In this document: piece by piece, positions 21,701-26,794 of the stretch
How the letters are laid out: every line of letters starts with the position of its first letter
How positions within the stretch are numbered: position 1 is the stretch's first letter
Notes under the pieces: model-generated
The model's database searches: none
What the model was told of the DNA's origin: nothing
Seen by the model: only the letters and a program-made list of their open reading frames with translations
Assembly: GCF_029931775.1 (NCBI RefSeq)
Contig: NC_079322.1
Coordinates: forward strand, 77,437,326-77,501,325
DNA from: Euleptes europaea
Lineage: Eukaryota > Chordata > Lepidosauria > Squamata > Sphaerodactylidae
Direction: 5' to 3'
DNA length: 64,000 nt
Translations under genes and position numbers: made by a program

Positions 21701-23688
21701 AGAGAAAACGTGCACCTAAAGCTGAACAGGGCTTCCAAGCATCAGTGCAGTCTACCCTCTGTTAAGGACAGACAACAGAGAAAACGTGCACCTGAAGCTG
21801 AACAGGGCTTCCAAGCATCAGTGCAGTCTACCCTCTGTTAAGGACAGACAACAGAGAAAACGTGCACCTGAAGCTGAACAGGGCTTCCAAGCATCAGTGC
21901 AGTCTACCCTGTTAAGGACAGACAACAGAGAAAACGTGCACCTAAAGCTGAACAGGGCTTCCAAGCATCAGTGCAGTCTACCCTGTTAAGGACAGACAAC
22001 AGAGAAAACGTGCACCTAAAGCTGAACAGGGCTTCCAAGCATCAGTGCAGTCTACCCTCTGTTAAGGACAGACAACAGAGAAAACGTGCACCTAAAGCTG
22101 AACAGGGCTTCCAAGCATCAGTGCAGTCTACCCTCTGTTAAGGACAGACAACAGAGAAAACGTGCACCTGAAGCTGAACAGGGCTTCCAAGCATCAGTGC
22201 AGTCTACCCTCTGTTAAGGACAGACAACAGAGAAAACGTGCACCTGAAGCTGAACAGGGCTTCCAAGCATCAGTGCAGTCTACCCTCTGTTAAGGACAGA
22301 CAACAGAGAAAACGTGCACCTGAAGCTGAACAGGGCTTCCAAGCATCAGTGCAGTCTACCCTCTGTTAAGGACAGACAACAGAGAAAACGTGCACCTAAA
22401 GCTGAACAGGGCTTCCAAGCATCAGTGCAGTCTACCCTCTGTTAAGGACAGACAACAGAGAAAACGTGCACCTGAAGCTGAACAGGGCTTCCAAGCATCA
22501 GTGCAGTCTACCCTCTGTTAAGGACAGACAACAGAGAAAACGTGAAGCTGAACAGGGCTTCCAAGCATCAGTGCAGTCTACCCTCTGTTAAGGACAGACA
22601 ACAGAGAAAACGTGCACCTGAAGCTGAACAGGGCTTCCAAGCATCAGTGCAGTCTACCCTCTGTTAAGGACAGACAACAGAGAAAACGTGCACCTGAAGC
22701 TGAACAGGGCTTCCAAGCATCAGTGCAGTCTACCCTCTGTTAAGGACAGACAACAGAGAAAACGTGCACCTAAAGCTGAACAGGGCTTCCAAGCATCAGT
22801 GCAGTCTACCCCCTGCCAAGGACAGACAACAGAGAAAACGTGCACCTAAAGCTGAACAGGGCTTCCAAGCATCAGTGCAGTCTACCCTCTGTTAAGGACA
22901 GACAACAGAGAAAACGTGCACCTGAAGCTGAACAGGGCTTCCATGCATCACTGCAGTCTACCCTCTGTTAAGGACAGACAACAGAGAAAACGTGCACCTA
23001 AAGCTGAACAGGGCTTCCAAGCATCAGTGCAGTCTACCCTCTGTTAAGGACAGACAACAGAGAAAACGTGCACCTAAAGCTGAACAGGGCTTCCATGCAT
23101 CACTGCAGTCTACCCTCTGTTAAGGACAGACAACAGAGAAAACGTGCACCTGAAGCTGAACAGGACTCTCATGCATCAGTGCAGTCTACCCTCTGCCAGA
23201 GAACCTCCACGAATCAAGAGTCAGTGCCGGGGGGGGGGTGTCCCATCAGGGCAACAGGGGGGGGGTCCCATCAGGGCCACAGACTCCTGCATCCACTGTG
23301 CGTGGCTGAGGCGGGAGGGGGGTCTTCTCGCAACAAGCACCTGGGCAGCCCGCCGTCGGAGACAGGAGGCCAGGCGAGCCGCGCCCTGCAGAGCAGGCCT
23401 TCGAGGCCCACCCGAGGCAGGACAGGCCACAGCGATGGCGGGAAAGAGCGAGGAGGGGGGGGGAAGGGCGCGGAACAGGCCCTGTGCGTGAGGAGAGGAG
23501 GGGGGGGGTCTGCCCTGGGCCCTCCTAACGCTCCGGGACGGGGGCCCCGCTGCCCCACCACCCCCACCACAGCCCGACCGACCGACCTGCCGTGCGGCGG
23601 TGCCGGTGCGCTCCCGCAGGGCCTTCAGCCGCTCCTTCCGCCGCAGCGCCTCCTCCTGCAGCCCTCCGGGCGCCGCCGCCGCCGCCAT
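683..23688 (-). CDS. CCDC12: CCDC12 (cwf18-family spliceosome protein), six of about seven coding exons; 3' end outside window
   Basis: CCDC12 is the vertebrate homologue of fission yeast Cwf18, a small coiled-coil protein of the activated spliceosome in the nucleus. Coding exons read on the minus strand are 23688-23587, 6233-6160, 4195-4116, 1885-1824, 1704-1670 and 759-683 (102, 74, 80, 62, 35 and 77 bp). They join in one frame with intron phases 0, 2, 1, 0, 2 and give 143 codons plus one base. Every junction has AG/GT signals. Landmarks match the human protein as I remember it: [15 protein letters not shown] in exon 1, [12 protein letters not shown] in exon 3, [15 protein letters not shown] in exon 4, [12 protein letters not shown] in exon 5 and [19 protein letters not shown] in exon 6. 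The human protein is about 166 residues, so roughly 25 C-terminal residues and the stop codon should lie left of position 1. Intron 1 is 17.4 kb and swollen by repeats. The identity is very firm. Confidence 0.95.
1217..1285 (-). mobile_element. SINE 3' tail fragment
   Basis: A T-rich start followed by 'gtatcccgccctctatccctggccaagg' resembles a reversed 3' end of the older squamate tRNA-SINE or L2-like tail type. Confidence 0.45.
1287..1590 (+). mobile_element. SINE B, near full length
   Basis: The tRNA-like head 'gtggtgcagtggttaagagc' carries an A box, 'ggctcgattcccc' is the B box, and the body ends in a (CTT)n tail. It sits in CCDC12 intron 5. This copy serves as a reference for the family in this window. 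Confidence 0.9.
1670..1704 (-). CDS. CCDC12: CCDC12 coding exon 5 (35-bp small exon)
   Basis: The small exon has acceptor ccttctag and donor GACTG/gtgagt. It encodes [11 protein letters not shown] plus two bases of the Trp codon completed by exon 6. The peptide is nearly identical to the mammalian one. Confidence 0.95.
1824..1885 (-). CDS. CCDC12: CCDC12 coding exon 4
   Basis: The 62-bp exon has acceptor cgccctctag and donor GAAGTG/gtatgt. The first codon is split with exon 3 and gives Val, then [19 protein letters not shown] follows. It is separated from exon 5 by a 119-bp intron, the shortest in the gene. Confidence 0.95.
2113..2201 (+). repeat. Copy of the palindrome-arm repeat
   Basis: About 90 bp similar to 2697-2787 and, inverted, 3300-3388 ('aaacatgca.agttttgttcacac', 'tctcgc', 'tgtaaacttc'). 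It shows that the outer arms of the palindrome at 2655-3429 are a dispersed repeat. It ends in a CA run at 2200-2214. Confidence 0.7.
2215..2520 (-). mobile_element. Non-LTR retrotransposon 3' ORF fragment
   Basis: The minus-strand frame shows a CxxC...H...C zinc-knuckle-like block ([20 protein letters not shown]) known from LINE ORF2 C-termini. A relative of the same family lies at 52130-52530. The clade is not determined. Confidence 0.55.
2655..3429. repeat. Large imperfect palindrome in CCDC12 intron 3
   Basis: The left arm (2655-3032) and right arm (3047-3429) are inverted copies separated by 14 bp (3033-3046). They differ at scattered positions, with small indels. The inner parts (about 2930-3032 and 3047-3157) are copies of the unique CCDC12 sequence next to exon 3 (4196-4311); the outer parts are a dispersed repeat. 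Such a structure can extrude as a cruciform or arise as an assembly fold-back. Confidence 0.93.
3042..3157 (-). repeat. Near-perfect copy of the exon 3 acceptor flank
   Basis: These 116 bp match 4196-4311 in the same orientation with one visible difference (tatgggcc versus tataggcc). On the minus strand the copy includes the pyrimidine tract and AG (cccttcctag) but no exon 3 after it, so it is a potential decoy 3' splice site in intron 3. Confidence 0.9.
3600..3900 (-). mobile_element. Non-LTR retrotransposon 3' end fragment
   Basis: The minus frame reads [19 protein letters not shown], the same end-of-ORF block that appears, degraded, at about 52180-52225. The preceding domain is missing. 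Confidence 0.45.
4116..4195 (-). CDS. CCDC12: CCDC12 coding exon 3
   Basis: The 80-bp exon has acceptor cccttcctag and donor TCAG/gtgagt. It encodes [19 protein letters not shown] and then PQAKPAS, the best conserved central block of the cwf18 family. Its acceptor flank (4196-4311 on the plus strand) is duplicated almost perfectly inside intron 3 at 3042-3157; the exon itself is not. Confidence 0.95.
4369..4548 (+). mobile_element. hAT-like element fragment (CAGGGATGTCAAAC end)
   Basis: It starts 'cagggatgtcaaacatgcggcccgtgggcc', the terminus of a vertebrate hAT family. The other end is not seen; a SINE follows directly. Confidence 0.5.
4549..4868 (-). mobile_element. SINE A (tRNA-Ala-derived) with internal tandem duplication
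   Basis: Reversed SINE A: the tRNA-Ala-like head is at the right (4780-4868) and the tail 'gaacacatgaagttgcc' at the left. The tail-side segment appears twice (4568-4679 and 4681-4795), each with 'actgaatcagacccttggtcc', so a stretch of about 112 bp has duplicated. Confidence 0.88.
5280..5700 (+). mobile_element. L2-like LINE 3' end
   Basis: It contains a 'gaaagggccttctcggtcatggcacc' block, then 'tggaactcacgctccagggag', a T-rich 3' UTR and an AAATAAATAAT end. Copies of the same layout lie at 29375 and 31375. Confidence 0.6.
5701..6159. other. CCDC12 intron 2, no repeat recognised
   Basis: No repeat match or additional exon was recognised here. It ends at the exon 2 donor. Confidence 0.4.
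6160..6233 (-). CDS. CCDC12: CCDC12 coding exon 2
   Basis: The acceptor is cccttttcag and the donor is cacaa/gtacgt. The 74-bp exon encodes an acidic, poorly conserved linker ([18 protein letters not shown] and on) where the human protein has a similar acidic linker. The call rests on the in-frame fit (phase 0 in, phase 2 out), both splice sites and the KDDG motif. This is the least conserved exon of the gene. Confidence 0.85.
6234..6994. other. Start of CCDC12 intron 1, apparently unique
   Basis: A short direct repeat is visible ('ctgcactccagt.cagc..tactgagcac', about 6810-6840 and 6872-6902). Otherwise nothing is recognised. Confidence 0.4.
6995..7231 (+). mobile_element. SINE B
   Basis: Head 'gtgtagtggttaaaag', body 'ccagctgggtgaccttgggc' and tail 'ataaaaaccaacttttc'. 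The copy lacks the duplicated head region seen in longer members. Confidence 0.85.
7300..7470 (+). mobile_element. CR1-type LINE 3' fragment
   Basis: 'ggctcaggacagacaatag', 'ttccagaactccttgccaca' and 'ggattagacaaattca' match the 3' coding/UTR part of a CR1 subfamily. It is degraded. Confidence 0.55.
7471..8042. other. Intron 1 sequence, nothing recognised
   Basis: No repeat family or exon was recognised; a G-rich patch lies at 7895-7908. Confidence 0.35.
8043..8335 (+). mobile_element. CR1 LINE 3' fragment
   Basis: 'caggcttcctcaggaggagg', 'ggaggttttgaagaagaggc' and 'tagatggacatctgacagca' match the CR1 3' region, followed by a diverged tail without the attctatg end. Confidence 0.65.
8336..9290. 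other. Intron 1, about 950 bp of apparently unique sequence
   Basis: Only a short TATA run (8803-8815) stands out. It is one of the longer repeat-free stretches of intron 1. Confidence 0.4.
9291..9920 (-). mobile_element. CR1 LINE, about 630 bp of the 3' end
   Basis: Reversed CR1: 'agagttggaagggaccacca' near the left end, then the 'ctttcctcaagtcctatgag' block and 'ggacacagtactctaggtga' at the right end. It is 5' truncated, as usual for CR1. Confidence 0.9.
9921..10428. other. Intron 1 with CA/A-rich simple repeat
   Basis: An (AC)n run followed by an A17-type tract lies at 10268-10298. The rest is unrecognised. Confidence 0.4.
10429..11017 (+). mobile_element. SINE C interrupted by SINE B
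   Basis: The SINE C head 'gccccgcagcgcaaagtgg', the 'gcagtcaaaagctctgctca' block and the 'ttcgatccc' B box lie left (10429-10629). The family's end ('gtctgcctagtaagcgt', 'gggtcaggaatgacccggtg') resumes at 10932. A complete reversed SINE B lies between. Confidence 0.85.
10630..10931 (-). mobile_element. SINE B inserted in SINE C
   Basis: Reversed SINE B from 'agaagaagagttggtttt' to 'aaccactacaccac'. It splits a SINE C, so it is the younger insertion. Confidence 0.88.
11018..12076. other. Intron 1 with a hAT-derived fragment and poly-G runs
   Basis: 11262-11420 resembles the hAT-derived dispersed repeat also found at 28106 and 42895 ('ctggcacccgccaagtgctt', 'ttagaaagcgg'). Poly-G runs lie at 11748-11761 and 12031-12043. 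The rest is unrecognised. Confidence 0.45.
12077..12480 (-). repeat. Three tandem CR1-type 3' tail units
   Basis: Three similar units of about 130 bp start near 12086, 12220 and 12358. Each has 'gaagagc.ctgctgga', 'tccatctagtc' and 'ccagttcctctggaggtc'. The block ends in a poly-G tract (12461-12474). This is the reversed 3' UTR of a CR1-like subfamily. Confidence 0.75.
12590..12805 (-). mobile_element. Older tRNA-derived SINE (Sauria/SINE B relative)
   Basis: Reversed order: 'ttatatcctgcttttctccc' 3' end, 'aaggtcacc' middle and 'ctaaccactacaccaca' head. It is diverged. Confidence 0.65.
12806..13540. other. Intron 1, apparently unique
   Basis: No repeat or exon is recognised; an A/T-rich patch lies at 13195-13220. 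Confidence 0.4.
13541..13935 (+). mobile_element. Older tRNA-derived SINE split by SINE A
   Basis: The left part (13541-13640) has 'gatgcagtggttagatggcc' and 'tccaggttcaacttctc'. The right part (13854-13935) has 'acctacctcactgggctac'. A reversed SINE A lies between. Confidence 0.7.
13641..13853 (-). mobile_element. SINE A inserted into an older SINE
   Basis: Reversed SINE A from 'aacacacgaagctgccttct' to the tRNA-Ala-like head ('ctgagccacagtccctcccc'). Confidence 0.88.
14270..14493 (+). mobile_element. Penelope-like palindromic insertion with 16-bp target duplication
   Basis: The 224-bp insert is flanked by aatcatctctagactt at 14254-14269 and 14494-14509. Inside, two inverted arms of about 88 bp meet near 14365. 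Each arm carries 'gtgagctgtggctcacgaaa' (stem GTGAGC/GCTCAC, then GAAA), as in helix II and the downstream core of hammerhead ribozymes of Penelope-like elements. The CTGANGA half is lost at the fold centre. The right arm continues to 'acagactaacacggctaccc'. Confidence 0.75.
14670..15112 (+). mobile_element. SINE B split by a CR1 tail
   Basis: The SINE B left part (14670-14817) stops inside 'gggccagtcac' and resumes at 14993 with 'ctctctcagccccacctgcc', ending at 15112 with its TTCTTCT tail. Confidence 0.8.
14818..14992 (-). mobile_element. CR1-type 3' tail inserted in SINE B
   Basis: 'agaacataagaaaggtgctg', 'cagcagtctgttcacacgg' and 'ggcatgctcctctgatcc', the reverse of the 3' end seen at 18458-19003. 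Confidence 0.75.
15190..15262 (+). mobile_element. hAT-like fragment (CAGGGGTCCCCAAC terminus)
   Basis: 'caggggtccccaacttttttgagcctgtgggcgc' is the end of a common hAT short-element family. A second fragment lies at 29654. Confidence 0.55.
15263..16054. other. Intron 1, apparently unique
   Basis: Nothing is recognised. No open frame resembles a known protein. Confidence 0.4.
16055..16205 (+). mobile_element. Diverged tRNA-derived SINE
   Basis: 'ccaggttcaaatccctgctc' (B box) and 'taacctacctcagagggttg' identify an old member of the SINE B/Sauria-type group. Confidence 0.6.
16295..16565 (-). mobile_element. CR1 LINE 3' tail
   Basis: 'agagttggaagggaccacca', 'cccctgcacaatgcaggaaa' and 'gaggaagcctgttccactga' in reverse orientation, with an internal CA expansion (16380-16396). 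Confidence 0.9.
16566..17862. other. Intron 1 with a direct repeat pair of about 72 bp
   Basis: Two adjacent similar segments (about 17045-17114 and 17119-17190) share 'ctctgtgtg.cta', 'accctgg' and 'ctctgactattctcttgg'. Their style resembles untranslated leader DNA of some retroelements, but no family could be assigned. The rest, including 17200-17860, is unrecognised. Confidence 0.4.
17863..18127 (-). mobile_element. SINE B
   Basis: Reversed copy, from the (GAA)n tail to 'gctcttaaccacaacacaac' and 'tggctctcc'. Confidence 0.88.
18128..18457. other. Intron 1, nothing recognised
   Basis: No repeat or exon is seen. Confidence 0.35.
18458..19003 (+). mobile_element. CR1-type LINE 3' end with 'cttatg' terminus
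   Basis: It has 'gacatgatagaggtctataa', 'ggagaaacttttctccctct' and 'ggcttcctggaggcacctgg', and ends 'ggcctttcttatg'. This copy links the coding end of the family (see 28265) with the tails at 14818, 23913 and 29707. Confidence 0.85.
19004..19289. other. Intron 1, nothing recognised
   Basis: No repeat or exon was recognised. Confidence 0.35.
19290..19567 (+). mobile_element. SINE C, near full length
   Basis: Head 'gccccgtggagcagagtg', 'tactgcagtcaaaagctctg', B box 'gagtttgatcc', and end 'gggtcaggaatgacgcggtg'. It serves as the family reference in this window. Confidence 0.85.
19568..19919. other. Intron 1, nothing recognised
   Basis: No repeat or exon was recognised. Confidence 0.35.
19920..20240 (-). 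mobile_element. SINE B
   Basis: Reversed, near full length. The last head segment ('acaccac.ctggctct') is repeated twice at the right end. Confidence 0.88.
20241..20725. other. Intron 1, nothing recognised
   Basis: A C-rich, G-poor strand bias is visible (about 20340-20700) without a recognised repeat. Confidence 0.35.
20726..20892 (-). mobile_element. hAT-type MITE (TAGGGTTGCC family), partial
   Basis: 'ctatggcattataccccatt', 'gccctcctcaggctt' and the terminal 'gctggcaaccctatt' match the reversed family; the left end is missing. Confidence 0.75.
20995..21179 (+). mobile_element. CR1 LINE 3' tail
   Basis: 'gatgagagggagggcatctt', 'gggggttggactagatgacc' and 'ccaactctatgattct'. Confidence 0.9.
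21296..21486 (+). repeat. Decayed direct duplicate of the CCDC12 exon 1 flank
   Basis: It aligns with 23371-23581: both share 'cctgcagagcaggcct', 'gaggcccac', 'ggcaggac/gag', 'tctgccctg', 'ccccgctgccccacc' and 'gac..acct'. The right copy keeps CpGs that the left copy has largely lost. The two copies bracket the minisatellite. Confidence 0.8.
21488..23195 (+). repeat. 76-bp minisatellite, 23 units, in CCDC12 intron 1
   Basis: Units start 'ct(a/g)aagctgaacagggct' and end 'agaaaacgtgcac'. I count 23 unit starts: 22 more or less complete plus one diverged last unit (from about 23148). Variants are simple: A/G at the third base, loss of CT near 21910 and 21984, loss of 5 bp near 22544, 'catgcatcactgc' in two units near the right end. 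Two variant types alternate irregularly. It begins about 400 bp downstream of the exon 1 donor. Confidence 0.97.
23220..23586. other. CpG island part with G-runs next to CCDC12 exon 1
   Basis: Runs of 8 to 11 G lie on the plus strand (23231-23239, 23260-23268, 23453-23463, 23500-23508). They could form G-quadruplexes on the strand read as template by CCDC12, immediately downstream of its first donor. No exon is seen. Confidence 0.6.
23587..23688 (-). CDS. CCDC12: CCDC12 coding exon 1
   Basis: This exon gives 34 codons from the ATG (complement of 23686-23688) to a GCAG/gtcggt donor. The start lies in a purine-rich context followed by an alanine run (MAAAAAPGG), typical of a CpG-island first exon. 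The conserved block [18 protein letters not shown] follows, a charged helix predicted to begin the coiled coil. The open frame extends upstream of this ATG on the minus strand without another conserved block, so this is the likeliest start. The splice phase to exon 2 is 0. Confidence 0.93.
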
Positions 23689-23800
23689 CTCTGCGCCCAC
23701 TGCGCAGGCGCGCGGCGTCCGAGCAGGCGCAGTAGCCGCCACGCCGGAGAGCAGAGCGTACCGGCGAAGGGGCGGTGAGCCGAGCGCCGAGCGCATCGGT
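23689..23800 (-). promoter_or_regulatory. CCDC12 CpG-island promoter with NRF1-like sites
   Basis: CpG-dense DNA lies directly upstream of the CCDC12 ATG. TGCGCAGGCGCG at 23701-23712 fits the NRF1 consensus and a weaker half (gcaggcgcag) follows at 23723-23732. The start codon itself lies in AGATGGCGGC, a YY1-like motif. No TATA box is seen. This is the usual makeup of a TATA-less housekeeping promoter; the transcription start is not located. Confidence 0.6.
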
Positions 23801-23912
23801 CGCAGAGGGGATGGAAGGTTGGCTGTCTGCCTTGCGAGCAGCGGAAGCCCCTCTGGCCGCGTGCAGAGTCCTTTCCTGGCTGAGGCATAACAGGGGGCTT
23901 TTGCTCGGGAAC

Positions 23913-24523
23913 AAGAGAACATAAGAATAGCCACTGCTGGATCAGACCCATCAAGTCCAGCAGTCTGTTCACCCAGTGGCCAGCCAGGTGCCTCCAGGAA
24001 GCCCACAAACAAGACCACTGCAGCAGCACCGTCCTGCCCGTGTTCCACAGCACCTAATATAATGGGCATGCTCCTCTGATATTGTAGAGAATAGGGATGC
24101 ATCATGACTAAGATCCTAAGAACACAAGAAAAGCCCTGCTGGATCAGACCCAGGCCCATCAAGTCCAGCAGTCTGTTCACACAGTGGCCAACCAGGGGTC
24201 TCTAGGAAGCCCACAAACAAGACCACTTCAGCAGCATTATCCTGCCTGTGTTCCACAGCACCTAATATAACAGGCATGCTCCTCTGATACTGAAGAGAAT
24301 AGGTATGCATTATGACTAGTATCCATAAGGACACAAGAAAAGCCCTTCTTGATCAGACCCAGGCCCATCAAGTCCAGCAGTCTGTTCACACAGTGGCCAA
24401 CCAGGGGTCTCTAGGAAGCCCCCAAACAAGACGACTGCAGCAGCACCATCCTGCCTGAGTTCCACAGCACCTAATATAATAGGCATGCTCCTCTGATCAT
24501 GGAGAGAGGGACCGCAAAGAGGT
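23913..24523 (-). repeat. Three tandem CR1-type 3' tail units
   Basis: Three similar units of about 205-213 bp start near 23908, 24116 and 24329. Each has 'ctgatcagaccc..tcaagtccagcagtc', 'cagcacctaatata' and 'ggcatgctcctctgat'. Head-to-tail order and the shared short lead-in (aagaaca.aagaa) suggest tandem duplication after insertion, upstream of the CCDC12 promoter. Confidence 0.8.
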
Positions 24524-24557
24524 AGCTGGGTGAGCCTGTAGTAGCAAAATGAAACAA

Positions 24558-24687
24558 AAGTCATAGGTTTGGAAGGGACCACCAGGGTTATCTAGTCCAA
24601 CCCCTTGCACAATGCAGGGAATTCACAACTACCTCCCCACACACACAAACACACACGCACCCTCAGTGACCCCCCCACTGCATGCCC
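24558..24687 (-). mobile_element. CR1 LINE 3' tail
   Basis: 'ggaagggaccaccagggtta', 'tgcacaatgcagggaattca' and a CA expansion in reverse orientation. Confidence 0.85.
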
Positions 24688-24730
24688 AGAAGTCCAATGG
24701 CACCTTAAAGACCACCAACAATTATTTCAC
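24688..24730 (-). mobile_element. Penelope-like tail fragment
   Basis: 'agtccaatggcaccttaaag' and 'accaacaattat' match the tail of the element at 14270-14493 in reverse. Confidence 0.45.
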
Positions 24731-24734
24731 TGTT

Positions 24735-24958
24735 TTTAAAATTTTACTTTTATTTGTTTCATTTTTACCATGCCTTTCTCCCCTATGGGGACTCAAAGTG
24801 GCTTACATCATTCTTCTTTCCTCCATTTTATCTTCACAACAACCCTGTGAGGTAGACTGGCCCAAGGATCACCCAGGAAGCTTCCGTAGCAGAGTGGGGA
24901 TTTGAACCTGGGTCTCCCAGGTCCAAATCTGACACTTTAACCATGACGCCACACTGGC
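24735..24958 (-). mobile_element. Older tRNA-derived SINE (Sauria-type)
   Basis: 'tgcctttctcccctatgggg', 'aacaaccctgtgaggtagac' and the head 'actttaaccatgacgccaca' in reverse orientation. Confidence 0.75.
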
Positions 24959-25089
24959 TGGGGGAAGGGGACCACGATGAGAATAATAAGGCCCATAATT
25001 GGACGAATAAACATCAAAACCTTTTTTTCCTAGAAAATAATCTCTGGGTATGTCTGTAGTATTGCTCACAATCAACATTAATAAGTCCA

Positions 25090-25410
25090 TGTGGCATATA
25101 TTTATTTATAGCATTACAAAGGGTTCAGGGCAGCACGCCTGCTTCTCTCCTCCATTTTATCCCACAACAATCCTGTGAGGCGGGCTTACTTATTTTTTTA
25201 TTTATTTTCATCATTTATACCTCACCTTTCTCCCAAATAGAGACCCAAAGCAACTGATATCACTCTTCTCTCCCTCCATTTTATCTTCGCAAGGTAGGCT
25301 AAGATTGTGTGACCCGCCTCAAGGGCCTCCCAGCAAGCTTCCATGGCAGAGTGAGGAATTCGAATATGGGTCTCCCAGATCCTAGTCTGTGTAGTGCAGC
25401 TTTGGAATGC
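25090..25410 (-). mobile_element. Two partial older SINEs, same type
   Basis: 25090-25180 holds only the tail half. 25194-25400 holds tail, middle ('gacccaaagcaactgatatc') and 'gaatatgggtctcccagatc' in reverse. Confidence 0.65.
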
Positions 25411-25524
25411 ATGCATGACAGTGTGCCTGCATTTTCATTGCACTGTGGGGCACATATGGTCCTGTTTCAATGCACTCAGGGCACATGATATCACAGCACT
25501 CATAAGCATGCTAACAGCTTATGG

Positions 25525-25738
25525 AAGGGGCTGTGGCTCAGTTTGTAGAGCACCTGCTTGGCATGCAGAAGGTCCCAGGATCAATCCACGGCATCTCCAG
25601 TTAAAGGGACTAGGCAAGTGGGTGATGTGAAAGACCTCTGCCTGAGACCCTGGAGAGCTGCTGCTGGTCTGAGTAGACACTACTGACTTTGATGGACCAA
25701 TGGTCTGATTCAGTATAAAGCAGCACCATGTGTTCATG
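25525..25738 (+). mobile_element. SINE A, full length
   Basis: The head 'ggggctgtggctcagtttgt' with 'cttggcatgcag' (Ala anticodon region) resembles tRNA-Ala; the B box is 'ggatcaatcc'. The body ends 'catgtgttcatg'. The head is too diverged to be a working tRNA. Confidence 0.92.
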
Positions 25739-26126
25739 AAGGGCAGGATAAGGTGTTTTTGTTTTCTTCTGGATTCACAACCTCCAATTCCATGTGCTAG
25801 CTAGCTAAGGAACAGGGTGTTTTCTTGCTCTTCTTTGGAATAGGGTGAGGTCGGTTTTCCATCATCTGTCAAAGCACTCTGAAGCCCTAAAAAGCTTATG
25901 TTATAAATTTGGAAATGTCAGAAAGGAAAGAAAGGAGAAAAAAGGAAAGCATTCAAACTGACCTGTGAAAATGCAGTAAAATTTAAAGAAAAACTAAGGA
26001 CAGCCTTACTGTTGCATTCCACAGTAGGACAGTTAAAATTATAAATATCAGACTGATCACTAACTAAAGACAAGCTAAATTTGTCACCTCCTGAATAAAT
26101 TTTGCAATAATCAATACCTTTTTAAG
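25739..26126. other. Intergenic, nothing recognised
   Basis: AT-rich, with no repeat family assigned. Confidence 0.35.
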
Positions 26127-26385
26127 CCAGCATGGTGTAGTGGTTAAGAGCGGTGGTTTAGAGCGGTGGACTCTGATCTGGAGAAGTGGGTTTGATTCCC
26201 CACTCCTCCACATGAAGCCAGTTGGGTGACCTTGGGCTAGTCACAGCTCTCTTAGAGCTCTCTCAGCACCGCCTACCTCCCAGGGTGTCTGTTGTGGGGA
26301 GGGGAAAGGAAGGTGATTGTAAGCCGCTTTGATTTTTCTTTAAGTGGTGAAGAAAGTTGGCATATAAAAACCAACTCTTCTTCTT
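26127..26385 (+). mobile_element. SINE B
   Basis: Complete, from 'gccagcatggtgtagtgg' to the TTCTTCTTCT tail. Confidence 0.92.
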
Positions 26386-26794
26386 CTCACCCTGAAATAT
26401 TCTAATGTGATTACAAACTTAACACAATGAGCGCATTTCAGTAAATTTAGAAAGGGCCACTAGAACGACTTTAACTGTGGCTGAACTGACAGCAAATCTT
26501 TTCATTTCCTTGTCTGTGCCAGTGGTATTCTTGCCGCTTTCATCAGTTCAGAAGTCAACTCTGTGTCATTTTTTATTCAATTTCTTCTTAAAAGAAAAAC
26601 AGCAACATTATAACCAAGGGATCAAAAGCACTCTTACTCTCATCATTTTAAAAATCATCATCAATAACCAGTGCAGGCAAAAAGGCATGTTTTGAATGGA
26701 ATAGACCTCCCTAATTTTCAGTGTTTAGGCATGAACACAAGCTTTATGATCTGGCTTCTGGAAAAAATTTTGAGTTTTAATAACCCCATATTAG
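26386..26794. other. Intergenic, nothing recognised
   Basis: AT-rich; no repeat assigned. Confidence 0.35.

Noticed and set aside
21488-23195. CRISPR-like array
   Set aside because: The 76-bp units are contiguous without unique spacers, and the context is a vertebrate intron; it is a minisatellite.
23068-23778. 236-codon plus-strand open frame from minisatellite into CpG island
   Set aside because: The frame mixes repeat units with antisense of CCDC12 exon 1; the unit length is not a multiple of three, so no repeat protein is encoded consistently.
23221-24180. 319-codon minus-strand open frame over the CCDC12 promoter
   Set aside because: Only the middle 34 codons are CCDC12 exon 1; the rest is CpG-island and CR1-tail DNA kept open by composition.
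25525-25738. tRNA-Ala genes at the SINE A heads
   Set aside because: The heads have A and B boxes but mismatched stems and are followed by the SINE body; they are retroposed copies.
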